From contig JADNRX010000198.1 in NCBI GenBank assembly GCA_015501595.1, positions 39,721 through 103,720 on the forward strand: 64,000 nt of DNA, written 5' to 3'. This DNA comes from Hymenopellis radicata (taxonomy: Eukaryota > Basidiomycota > Agaricomycetes > Agaricales > Physalacriaceae). The position numbers and the translations under genes were made by a program. A model generated the notes under the pieces. That model worked only from the letters and a program-made list of their open reading frames with translations, had not been told where the DNA came from and searched no databases. This document shows, piece after piece, positions 54,282 to 64,000 of the stretch (the stretch's first letter is position 1; each line of letters opens with the position of its first letter).

Positions 54282-55984
54282 TCATGATGGCGCGTCCTCT
54301 GGTAGCGGATCTGCCCTCCCTTTCCCTTTGGGCGACGGCGATGCCACGAGAGACAAATTCGGCGAACTCGCCGTCGCCGTCGACGACAGCCGCCGCATGG
54401 TTGCGGAAGGACTTGGTGGTGAAAACGTCGACCGCGTTGGTGTCCCGGGCAACGAATTGTTCCTAGGCGGTGGCGGTGTGCCTTCTCCCGATGCAGCTTC
54501 CGTGAGGAGGAACTCTACCCAGAGACGGGAAAACGACTTGATACGTCTCAGTACGATTGTTTGGGAGGGAAATGTAAATCACTAACCTCAGTTTCATCCG
54601 TCTTTTGGAGTTCGCCGTTCCCTTTTGCTGGAGAGTTGGACGAGAGACTTGGTCGACCCCAGAACGAAGACGAGGACGATACCATGGATGAGTTTGATGT
54701 CCGCTGCAGACCAGCTTTTTCTCGTTCGGGATCTGTCCAAGATAGGATGGTGGAGAGTAACTGGAGCATCTCGAATCGCTTCGGGTCGGCCCGCGGTGTT
54801 TGGAGAAACGATAGTAGAACGTTAGTGACCAGACGCCGGTCAACATTGGTATCAGATGAACTCCTCCGTAAACGTCGCAAGGCCTCCATGAGGTGTTCAT
54901 TTATTATGACGGCTGCAAGACGGTAAGTGTGAGTCATTTTTGTTCCGCGGAATGTCGGTACCGGGCTGTTCGCAGCGACGAAAGCCGGAGGTACATACCT
55001 TCATGTCGTAATTTGCCAATCAAAAGGTCTTTCTCCTTTACAGCCTTTTCGAGATCCTGTGTGCGCGTGGTATTTGTCTGTGACTCTTCAAGCGCTAGCT
55101 GATGGATATCATGAGTTTCGTAAGGGGCAAGGACAAAAGATGGCTACCTCGGCGGTTAAGGCCCGATGTTTGAACTCGGCGACATCATGCTCCAGTCTGT
55201 GTAATTGGGAATCGCGATCTTTAACAGCTTGACGGAGCTCGTGATCCTTGGCTATAGGTAGCTTATGGGTCAACGGTAAGCGCCATGATGAGAGATACTC
55301 ACCAGCCTGGAAATCTTGTAATACACTTTGCAGATTCTCGGACTTTTCTCGTTCAACCTCGAGTTCTGCTGCTTCCCGCTCTCTAACCTCGCGTTCAAGC
55401 TCAATGTCGCGTTTCAAAGTCTCGACGAGTGAACGCGATTCGTCCGACATTGTCTTTTCCTGCATTGCTACCCTTTCCCAATCGTCGCGTTCGATCCGAC
55501 AGCGTTCCAATTCCAATTGAGTTTCTCTGAGTTCACGTTCGCGCATGAGGCTTTCTTGTGCGTTTTCCTGAAAGGCGCGATTGCGTAACGTGTCGAGTTG
55601 ATTAGAAACGCGCGCTGTTTCCTCGTTGGAGGCAATAAACTCGTCCTTGAGAGTTTCTACAGTTTGTGCAAGGTCGTCATTCTGGGCAGTGAGCTGCTGG
55701 ATAAGCTGTTCGCGTCTGTCTAGTTGGAACCCCACACACCTTAGTTTGTTCCCGAGTGTGGTGAAGGAGGTGTCTGCTGCACCATCGCTGGGTCCGACGT
55801 CTGCGTGGGGTGGTGTCGGTGTCGGGTGTCTCTGGGCTGGGTCGTCGTCTTCGAGGGAGGTGTTCTCCGAGCGGGTCCTCCTCGCGGGTGTCGTGTCGTC
55901 CTCTTCGCGGGTGTCGCGTCCTGCTCTTCTTGGACGGGTGTCGTCCTCCTCGCTAGCGTGGGGTGGTCCTCTTCGGGTGGGCAT
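54282..55984 (-). CDS. RUD3: Golgin with GRAB domain, Rud3-like
   Basis: Minus-strand exons run from MPTRRGPPHASEEDD (55984) through a first long exon to about 55301, then exons beginning KDHELRQAVKDRD, LALEESQTNTTRTQDLEKAV, VIINEHLMEALRRLRR and SFSRLWVEFLLTEAASGEGT, ending APS at 54282. The protein is about 490 residues. The N-terminus is charged and disordered. The middle is a long coiled coil (RREQLIQQLTAQNDDLAQTV onward). The C-terminal GRAB domain reads VDRRLVTNVLLSFLQTP, then DPKRFEMLQLLSTILSWTD and EREKAGLQR. The GRAB domain binds the Arf1 GTPase and places this tether on the cis-Golgi. The Ser/Pro-rich tail is typical of fungal Rud3. Confidence 0.88.
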
Positions 55985-57850
55985 CTCCTTCGGGTGCTCG
56001 CGGGAGTCGTCCTCTTCGCGTGTGCATCTTCGTGGTCGTGGTGGAGAAGGTGAGAGGACTCGAGTAGCCCGGAGTATGCTCCCGACTAATTAGGCAGTTC
56101 CCGCTCAACTCTTGTCAAATTCGCTCTCTACTTGTTCTCTGGACAATGAAACCGAGGAGAACCCTTGTCTAGCAAGGGAACTCTTCAACTTGTTTCTACT
56201 TGTTCTCTAACTCGGAATCTACTTGTTTATACTGGTTCTCTACTCGGAATCTCGACTCGTTCTCCTCGTTCTCTACGACCTGCTGACTAAGCCGCCCCGC
56301 TCTGGGAACTCTCTCTCGCCTGCCTGGAACCGTCTGTGGTTGGATTGACAATAGTTTCCCCTGCCGTACCCGGCACGTACGTTTGAAAAAAAAATACCAA
56401 GTCCCACCGACTAGCAGTGAGACTTGGTGCGAGTTGCCTAGAAATGTAAGCTGCACTTACCAAGTTCGACTCGCGACGATGCCGCACTTACAAGTCCGCC
56501 AGAGACTCCAAGTTCGACTCCCGACGATGCCACTTTCGAACGAGTGAGTCTGCTGAAATGAAGGCAACAATTTGCAGGACTTACCGTTGAGTCATCACAA
56601 ATGAGAAATGAAGGTCAAGTACACGAAACTCCCTTTGACACCAAATGCAGAGGCGACAAATCCGGCTGAGCCTTAAAACACTCAAAGTTGGAAGGCATCA
56701 AGTCCGACTAGGCGTACAGGTGGTCCGACTCGCCCCGGAAGCAGTGATGAGCACGAATACTTGCTTTGATGTCGTCGAAGAGTGGTTGTGAGGCCCCGAA
56801 TGCTGTCGCGCCATTGTTCCTAGTGGCCCCGACCCGGGGATTCGGCGAAGAAAGGCATTAACCAAAGGAGTTTGATCACAGGAGTTGTCGAGCCGGAATC
56901 AGTGAATACCTTAAAAGTGGGACTTAGTACCGTGTTGCTGTCGTGTCCATAGCCCGAACAATGAAGTCGAGGACAGCCTTCCGGTCTTTCAAAGATATGT
57001 GTCAATAAACCAATAACAACCTGACAAGGATACACACACCTGGCGCCGAAGAAGCGGTGAGTACCCCAGTTGTATGCCTCGAGAATGTGCCCAGCTCCAA
57101 TATTCGCGTCCCTCCCGCGGTCCATTGCAAACACAAGTCAACCGACTCTGGGACGTCAACTAGAAACGAGGCGAGTCTGTAGGCATCAAGACGTACGCGG
57201 TGAACAGAAACAAACCCGCATCAAGACATGACCTGCCCAAAGAGGTCATCACCTCCTCGCCGCGAAGAGTGTTGAAGACGATGGTCGAGCTCCAGGACAA
57301 AGAGGAGGTTAAGGTAAGGTCGAGGTTGACGGACGACTAGCAGCGCGTACTGGCAGCGAGACGACATGGTGGGAAGAAACAAAAGGCAAGCACGGAGGAG
57401 AAGAGGTTTATATACCTCGTCGGCTAATTTTCCTCCGTTTGTTGATCGGGCTCCATGGTAATTGGAGTCACGTACCGCATCATCCCAAACAAATTTCACG
57501 GAATGGTTTTCCCGGCGGTGGTTCCAGTTTCCTCAGCTATTCTGAATGTCAAGTATACATTTCAAGAGAGCGGGTTTCCTGCTCGCGATTCGTATGTACA
57601 TCATCGTAGCACGAGAAGATGTTTGTGCCGCCAAGAGAGCTTTCCTGTGAGGCGTAATATTTCGAAGTTTGCAGGGTTGGGACGGCGCCACATTGCGTAC
57701 CTCGCCGATTCTGGAGGCGTTGAGTGTTTCGACTGCAGCAAAAGAGAGAATCGCAGGCGTAGAGGAGTATTTCGGCTCAAAAATCAAACCACTGTATTGC
57801 ACTAGTACACAAGCCTCCTGAAAGTACGGGCAGGGTATCCGAAAGACGGT
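55985..57850. other. Intergenic, no gene supported
   Basis: Short frames (minus 56820-57134, 57221-57499, 57533-57802) show no domain. Motifs such as CAAGTTCGACTC and CGACGATGCC recur several times between 56450 and 56530, suggesting local repeats. Confidence 0.4.
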
Positions 57851-60800
57851 GCTTGGAAACGTGTATGTAAGTGAATTGTTGATGATCGAAAAGCGGAAAA
57901 ATAATCTTACCTAGCGGTAACCGAGAGCACGCGCTGAAGGATCTCGTCACTCATCCTTACCCTCCGCCGTTCTCCTCCTCAGTCTTCAACGCCGTTCCCG
58001 AGCAAGACTTCCGTCTACTCGCCACCAGCATCGAGTTCCAAAATCAGTCAGAAGACACGAACTAGAACGGCAAGTTCACTTTCAAGCATTCACGGCGCAT
58101 TCACGAATTGTCCGTTCTTCAAGTTGTTCAGAATCGCCGTAGGAAACCAGGAGAGTTCAGACGAGCATAGCATCAAGATTCAACAGGCTTGGTCCTCCAG
58201 AGAAAGGCAGAGGTGCGTCACAGTCCACTCTGTGGACCAGAAGCTCAAATCCCATGTTCTTCAGCGTCAAGGTTGAAATTAAACACGTTCCGGGTGAGTC
58301 GTCCGCAGATTTCATGTCCAATAGTCCCCATAGAGTTGACCATTCGAACTTTCAGAGACGTCAAGGTGACAGAGAGCTCGAGGATAGAATTGACGTCGTG
58401 GTTGCAGGTTGAGCAGGACGTCGATCACAGCGACGCCCAATGCGGAAGTTGAACGTTGAACTTCGACCACCACCTTCGCGAACTCGGATTTGAAGATCCT
58501 ACGCGTCGCCGGCTGCCCGACATGGACACTTTCTACGACGCCTGGACCTCTGGGACGTGTATATCGGAATCTCGATGAGTCTGGCGGCGTGGATGCCCTC
58601 GCCGGGCAGGCTTCTGGATTGCGAACAAGGTACGTTGTTTTAGCCTGCATGAGCCTTCAGGTCTGAGTATGTTGAGTAGAAAAATAGGCTTATGGCTCCA
58701 GTTTCAGTGAGTTATTATTCCTCTTCAAGTGTTCTTGAAAGCTAATTCGAAATCGGGAAGGAGGTCGACAACGTGAACGTCGCCGGATTCGCCGCCGCCT
58801 CAAACTGTCACCCACAGACGTTAAATTGGCCCTGGAGTTCGAGATCTTGATCTGTCTCCCCCGTCTGCTGTCCTCGCCGGACAGGCTTATGAGTTCGGCA
58901 AAAAGTGCGTTTGTTCCTATGCAGCTTCATTTCTGGTTCTCATCAAATTTCATCAGACTTAATTCGATATGGGTCTCGACCACTTTCAGGAACTCGAATA
59001 TTACATCGCGCTCGCGTTTCATGCATTCGGGAAATGAGGAGGCGGCGAAGCCGCCTCCCGAGACCCCGCCACACTTTCGAACCGCCTCCTTCAAGACTTC
59101 GGCTTTTTGGTTCGGATTAATCACGGTCTACAGCGTGATGTGGCCTCGCCGGCCGGGCTTTTTTCTCAGAGAAAAGGTGAAAGTTCTAGGTTCAGTTCTG
59201 AGGGTATTTCTGACATTGTTTGCTCTTAGGCTCAACGAATCTTCCCATCAAATTCTGTGGGATCGCGCTGTGACCTAGATTCTCCCTAGTCCGCCGTTAT
59301 GTTTCTCCGACACGCACAGGACGGATTTCGACGGCGCCACTTCCCAGAAGGGGACGCGGGCTTGTAGCCGCCTGCCCAGAGTTCCCCAATTTCGGATAGT
59401 CGCGCCCTTTGATGGCAAGATCTGGATCTCCGCGAATTCGGAGGTAATATCGTGTTTGGGCATCAACGGCGAACTTGTTCTCCCGGTATGTGCCTTGGCT
59501 TAGTCCTTGAATTCATTGCCTAACAACCCGTCTCAGGCTCAGGCTCAGCATAGCGGCAGCAGTGAGCAGCGGCTATTCGCCGCTGCGCGCGCGCTGCGGG
59601 CTTCTCACTGCTGCTTGGACAACGACGTGGACGGATAAATACGCCACGCTTGACTTCAACTCAGAAATGTAACCGAACTTGGCAGACACGAGGACCCTTG
59701 CGATACTGGCGCTGATTACTACTACTATGAACGCCATCTCTCTTCAGTTGCACCCAGAAAGCCCAGGACAGGACGCTCAATACGCAATCAACAAGGTTCG
59801 GGTCTCCAAATTGATTCAATCGTTTTCCCGCGTTGACCCATTTGTAGATGATATTGACGGCGACGGCGTCGCCATTTTGCTCGCCCACGATTGGTTAGTT
59901 CGGATCTATATTCGTGCGGAGAAGTTGATGGCTGTGTATGGTCGATATATCATTATGTTTCGGCGTAGCGACGGGTTTGCCGCTGTAGAATACGGATTCT
60001 CGTAGCTATCTTCTTGTAGATTACACTCGCGACTCAATAAATCAGTATTACTTGTAATTTTCACTGTGTGAAAGCAACAACTTCAAAAGTCTACAAGTCA
60101 TTCACGGACTCTTGCCCGTACCTACAAAACATATCCCTCGAAATATAACTGTGTTCAAGAGGGTAGGTGTCCGTAAAATCATCTAGAAAGGTCCGCAGAG
60201 TATCATACAAAAACATGGTAAACCACCAAACCCGAAGAAATGAACAGACTTGCCGATACACCACCTGTCAACGTTAACGAGAAGTGAGTGAGACCGAAAT
60301 ACCAAATGAAAACTTCTCAAAAACTTCCTTCCAGGGAGACCCAGAAGCCTTCGCGACCGATTATTGGAACCCTTAACGTGATGTCCGCGGTGTCGCAAGG
60401 ACGATATTGCGCGTTCAACCTGGCATATTCACTCCGCACGTCCAGCGGGTATAGCGAACTGAGACAACGTCCCAGAGCTCCTACGCTCTCGGAATTGACG
60501 TGGAAATATTGTCTTTGAAGTGTTAGATCAGGATCAGGTAGCGCCAAGTGATCGGCGGAACTTGACCACGAACCACGACCATTCCGATCTCGAGCTGCTT
60601 ACACCAACTCGTCTACGTGCTCTCCCGTTCTCTGGCGACTCTCAGCGACTTGAGTTTACTTGGACGTTACTCTGCCGCCTATACAATACAGATTCCGACG
60701 GTTCTGGGGCTTCCGGACGCGCTGTTTCTCCTACTTTTCGCGTCAACGCCTCAGCGAGGCGGTTAGGACCCTGACTATCGATAGCATGAGGATTTCCGGG

Positions 60801-63284
60801 ACCCTGTGACGTGTCTGGAGGCCTCACAATCTTATCTTGACTCTCGCGGGTGCGGGGAAATGACGTGGGATGTCCTTCTCCTCGTCCATCCCTCCGACAC
60901 TTTGCGAAAACGCACTTCCCGGCCGAACTCCGCTATTTGATTGTTGTATGATATCAATAGACATTTATTCCCAGCATTCTAGAGCGACTTTTCCGCCGCG
61001 AAGTCGAGGAAATCAACAATAAACCCGAACTCAATGTTGCACAAGTAAGTTTTTCGTACCTTTTCCATCGTTCAACCGCTTCAGTTTCAGGCTGACCATG
61101 TGACATTCCATCAGAACACTGACGGCGACCTCTGTCCGCGTCCAGAACGGCGCATTTCGCATCGCAACTCCGTGGTTCGCATCTCCGCCCAGAAATGAGA
61201 TCTGTAAGTTTTCTTAGTTCCCCGTTCTCAAACTGCTCCATCTGACTCACATCAGGCGTTCAGGGTACTACCCTGAAACGATCGCAGACATTTGACCTCT
61301 GGAATCTTTCCTCGCATATGGCGGGAAAGTGTGGTGAATGCATTTGAAGGCAGGGGGTAAGTTCCTTTGGTTTTAGTTTAACCACTTTGGATGGGCTCTG
61401 ACAGCTCTAGTAGTTTGATTCTCATGTCTAATGACCAACTATTCACATCGCCGCTACGTGCTCAGGGAGGCGAATTCGCGTAGGACGTTGGAAACGGCCG
61501 CGCGTGGCGGCATAATATTCCCTTACAACTTCCGAAGGTTCCCGCCCAAATGGTCATCTGCACATCACGGCTCCCGTATATCCGAACTTTATTACGTTTA
61601 ATTTGGAGCTTGGATTCCTTGGACCAGCAATAAAAGGCGGCGAGGAATTCTCCAAACCATCATCACCCACTCTCATTCCCTCCTCTTCTCTCCTTCTCTC
61701 TCTTACTATCTCTGCCTGTATCTTCATGCTCGCTTTACCACTCGTTGCTGTCGTGCTCCCATCGTCGTCGCCGACGTTCTTGCCATCGCATCAGATGCGA
61801 AGGCGCCAAAAGCGTGACCGCTGAGGTCGTTGACCGTCACACGTCGGTCTCTTCCTCCCATCATCATCTCACCTCTCTAACTCGATTCTGCCCTTAGCTT
61901 CCTGGCCTCGACGTCGTCTAGTACCCGCCTTTCGATGCTACGGTTAGTTATTTGTCGTCTACTGTCGGCGACGTCCTTTCTAACATTGTTTACAGGTTTT
62001 CCTATCGACACGCGCTCCTGCCTTCGACGTTGGCGGGCTCTTCGACGCCGTACTCCGACCCTTCAAGGCTGTTGTCGACTACGTCGTGTGATCCCAGATA
62101 GCTGAGCTTGGTGCGTTGTTCACAGGCTTTTCGTCAACAATTTTCTTACCTCTTGATATTTTAGTCGATCCTGCACCTCCACAGCGCGTCTGCCTGTACT
62201 TATTCCGTCGGATTCGACTCACCATTGACGCAGGCGCCGTCGTCCAAGTCGCGCCCTCAGTCAGCACGATTCTGACCCGACCTTGACTTCATCCCTCAAT
62301 TCGGTCCGGACTCGACAATAGTCTTTACCTCAGGCGGGACTAGGTGCTTGGAACACCCTCGACGACGACCATTAATTCAAGGTACACCCCCATCTACTTC
62401 TTGATTTCCGCACTTACTGATTTCGTTGCCATAGGCTCCTACGACGATGACTCTCGCACTGAGAGAGTCTATAACAGGCCAGTCATCTCAGTACCGTCTT
62501 CTGTCTAGTACTTACCAAGGTTTTCTAGTGGACTCTTGGCACTGTCTTGTTCCCGTCTGTACCGCCGACGTTTCGCTTCCTCGCTCACATCTCGCGCCGG
62601 CACCTTCAACTCGAAGGGATCACTTGGCTACGTGCTGGTGAACACCAGTTTGGCTTCGGGCTGGCTGGTTCCGCCGTCTATCGGAGGAGCGAACGTCCCG
62701 CGCTAGATATCGTCGTTGAACATGTCCATACGCTGAACGCAACAAAGGGTATGTCTGAGTCCGTTCTTTCTTAAATCTCGCCTTACTTTTGCTTCACAGA
62801 TTTGCGCTGTCTTGTTGAACCTACACACGGTACGCGGTTCGACCTTACGAGTCCGTTGTTACTCTAATTTATGATCGCAGGATCCAAGAGGTCTGGCTAT
62901 GCGCCGGTGCTCGTTGCTGCTGCATGTACCTGCCTCTGCGGCGGGTGCAGGTATAGGTATTCGCTGTTGAATTAGATGAGGTTCCGATGGTGCTCGCTTC
63001 TCCACGGCGTGTCAGCCAGGGGTAAGTCGTTGAGCTACCACGCCCTCCAACTAAGTACTGACCTCGCTGCCCTCAGATTTGTGTGCTAGGTGCCTTCGCA
63101 GCTTAGAAGGCAAGTCTTCTGCAATCTTGACTTCATTTCCGACTGCTAATAGTTCTTCTACAGATTCGGCTTGTATTATTATCGTGCAAGAATATTATAC
63201 TTTAACTATGTCAGTCTAAAAGCGCCCATTCAAAGAGGACGACTTCAAGTTCTCGACTAGCGACACGTTAGAGTAAAGGTGGTC
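57851..63284. other. 5.4-kb region without a supportable gene; internal similarities and one strong hairpin
   Basis: No long frame or known domain is present. A motif recurs at about 58587 (TCGCCGGGCAGGCTT), 58873 (TCGCCGGACAGGCTT) and 59146 (TCGCCGGCCGGGC), each time shortly before a GT-rich donor-like site. This suggests degenerate repeats or short exons of an unknown family. A 92-codon frame at 59727-60005 (MNAISLQLHPESPGQDAQYA) follows a TATA-like ATAAATA. A CT-rich promoter-like stretch at 61670-61725 precedes MLALPLVAVVLPSSSP. I cannot build a gene from either. Confidence 0.4.
59556..59614. repeat. Nested inverted repeat / hairpin
   Basis: Outer arms GCAGCAGTGAG (59556-59566) and CTCACTGCTGC (59604-59614) are perfectly complementary. 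An inner stem GCAGCGGC (59566-59573) pairs with GCCGCTGC (59579-59586) around a 5-nt loop. A GC-rich alternating run (GCGCGCGCGC) lies between the stems. Confidence 0.75.
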
Positions 63285-63715
63285 CGTACAGGGCCAAGCA
63301 ACTTGTCGTGACTCCACCTCCGGCAGACCTTTCCAGAAGCCACGGACCACTACGCGATGAAAGCAAACACGTTATACGGCTTCTGGAACGTGAGGTGGAA
63401 GATCTCGAGGAGCACTTCGGCCGGAAGCTGGTGGATGGGAGGGAAGAGCGCGAGGTGCGCGTCACGGAAGGCAATCGTTTCGTCTCTCTCCTTCTTGGCT
63501 GCAGCAAGTGATGTCTCTAGCTTCTCTATACTGCGGTTCAAATCCGCTATGTCCGCTTCAGCATCGGCAACTAGAGTCACAATGTCGACTCTGACTCCAT
63601 CGCGCGCGGTAAAGGCAATGTTTGTCTCCAAGTGGGTTTCATATGAAGAGTGGGTGGGGATTCTGCGTGGCTTCTTGGTTGGAGGAAGGCCGCAGTGGGG
63701 ACATTCAGGAGACAT
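63280..63715 (-). pseudogene. F-box protein copy F, 5' fragment
   Basis: The minus strand begins MSPECPHCGLPPTKKPRR and retains the coiled coil (ADLNRSIEKLETSLAAAKKE) and the F-box (IHQLPAEVLLEIFHLTFQKP). A frameshift near 63360 (AFIA then stop) is followed by homology to the WRQVA block. At about 63285 it ends abruptly in unrelated sequence (GGTCCGTACAGGGCC). The LRR-like three quarters of the gene are missing. Confidence 0.85.
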
Positions 63716-63898
63716 CGTCGTGATTATGAGAATACTATGAGCGCAAAGGTTATACCACGCGACTACTGGTACTCACTTGATGAATTCCAAGTTTAGACAC
63801 CCTCCTCGTAAAGAAAATATCTGGCGACACGTCGTGCGATGTCAGTGATCGTCGTGGTACGAAGCCAAGAGGGTAGGTCAGTCAAATCTTCTTAGATA

Positions 63899-63908
63899 TC
63901 ACGTGACA
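63899..63908 (-). promoter_or_regulatory. E-box (TCACGTGACA) upstream of F-box copy F
   Basis: Same site as at copies D and E, about 184 bp from the start codon, within a flank that also matches 53117-53240. Confidence 0.45.
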
Positions 63909-64000
63909 CTCCCCCACAAAATGAGACACGGACTCTGAAGTCTGAACAGGCTGAGTGGAACATGATCCCAAAAAGATTGCTTATTTGATCTGGATTAGCA

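Noticed and set aside
55626..56093. 155-codon plus-strand frame
   Set aside because: Antisense of the RUD3 coiled-coil and N-terminal exon; its composition is explained by the codon use of the true gene.
1..64000. CRISPR arrays, bacterial operons, ribosome-binding sites
   Set aside because: The intron-rich gene structure shows a eukaryotic nuclear genome and no regularly spaced repeat array is present.

Overview
This window looks like nuclear DNA from a filamentous basidiomycete, most likely an Agaricomycete. Genes on both strands are split by many 45-60 bp GT-AG introns. The content is also typical of that group: an expanded F-box family, small secreted proteins, a secreted haem peroxidase, a tannase/feruloyl-esterase and an adenylate-forming reductase (A-T-R). 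I saw no rRNA, confident tRNA or CRISPR. Exon coordinates were read by eye from splice sites and reading phase; within long genes a junction may be off by one or two bases.

Layout. 0.1-2.8 kb: an ArgJ (ornithine acetyltransferase) gene split by about 1.2 kb of foreign-looking DNA. 3.1-6.3 kb: an F-box/LRR-like gene and a seven-exon, multi-spanning membrane protein. 7.4-18.1 kb: a tandem segmental duplication. Each unit carries an F-box gene (copy A intact, copy B frameshifted) and a histone H2B copy. The H2B in unit A has lost its own N-terminus and is fused in frame to antisense sequence of a small secreted protein gene. The H2B in unit B is a plain pseudogene. A 749-bp element with a 9-bp target-site duplication lies between the units. 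18.4-20.75 kb: housekeeping genes RPC31 and YRA1, divergent across 127 bp. 22-24.5 kb: an uncertain multi-exon gene with a 240-bp MITE beside it.

24.6-47 kb is metabolic and accessory. In order it holds a tannase-family esterase, a SAM methyltransferase and two broken paralogues (one fused to the 3' end of an acyl-CoA ligase gene), a secreted haem peroxidase, a DUF1295 membrane enzyme, a GH78-like remnant, a broken MFS piece, a small bZIP factor, an intact MFS transporter and an 18-exon adenylate-forming reductase. The co-oriented bZIP, MFS and reductase look like a small natural-product locus: regulator, exporter, and an enzyme that turns a carboxylic acid into an aldehyde.

47.6-53.2 kb and 63.3-63.7 kb carry three more copies of the F-box gene on the minus strand (one intact, one decayed, one 5' fragment), with an E-box about 185 bp upstream of each start. 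53.5-56 kb holds a hypothetical gene and the golgin RUD3. 56-63.3 kb has no gene I can support, although it contains a strong hairpin and repeated motifs. Duplication, truncation and gene fusion are the main theme outside the housekeeping islands.
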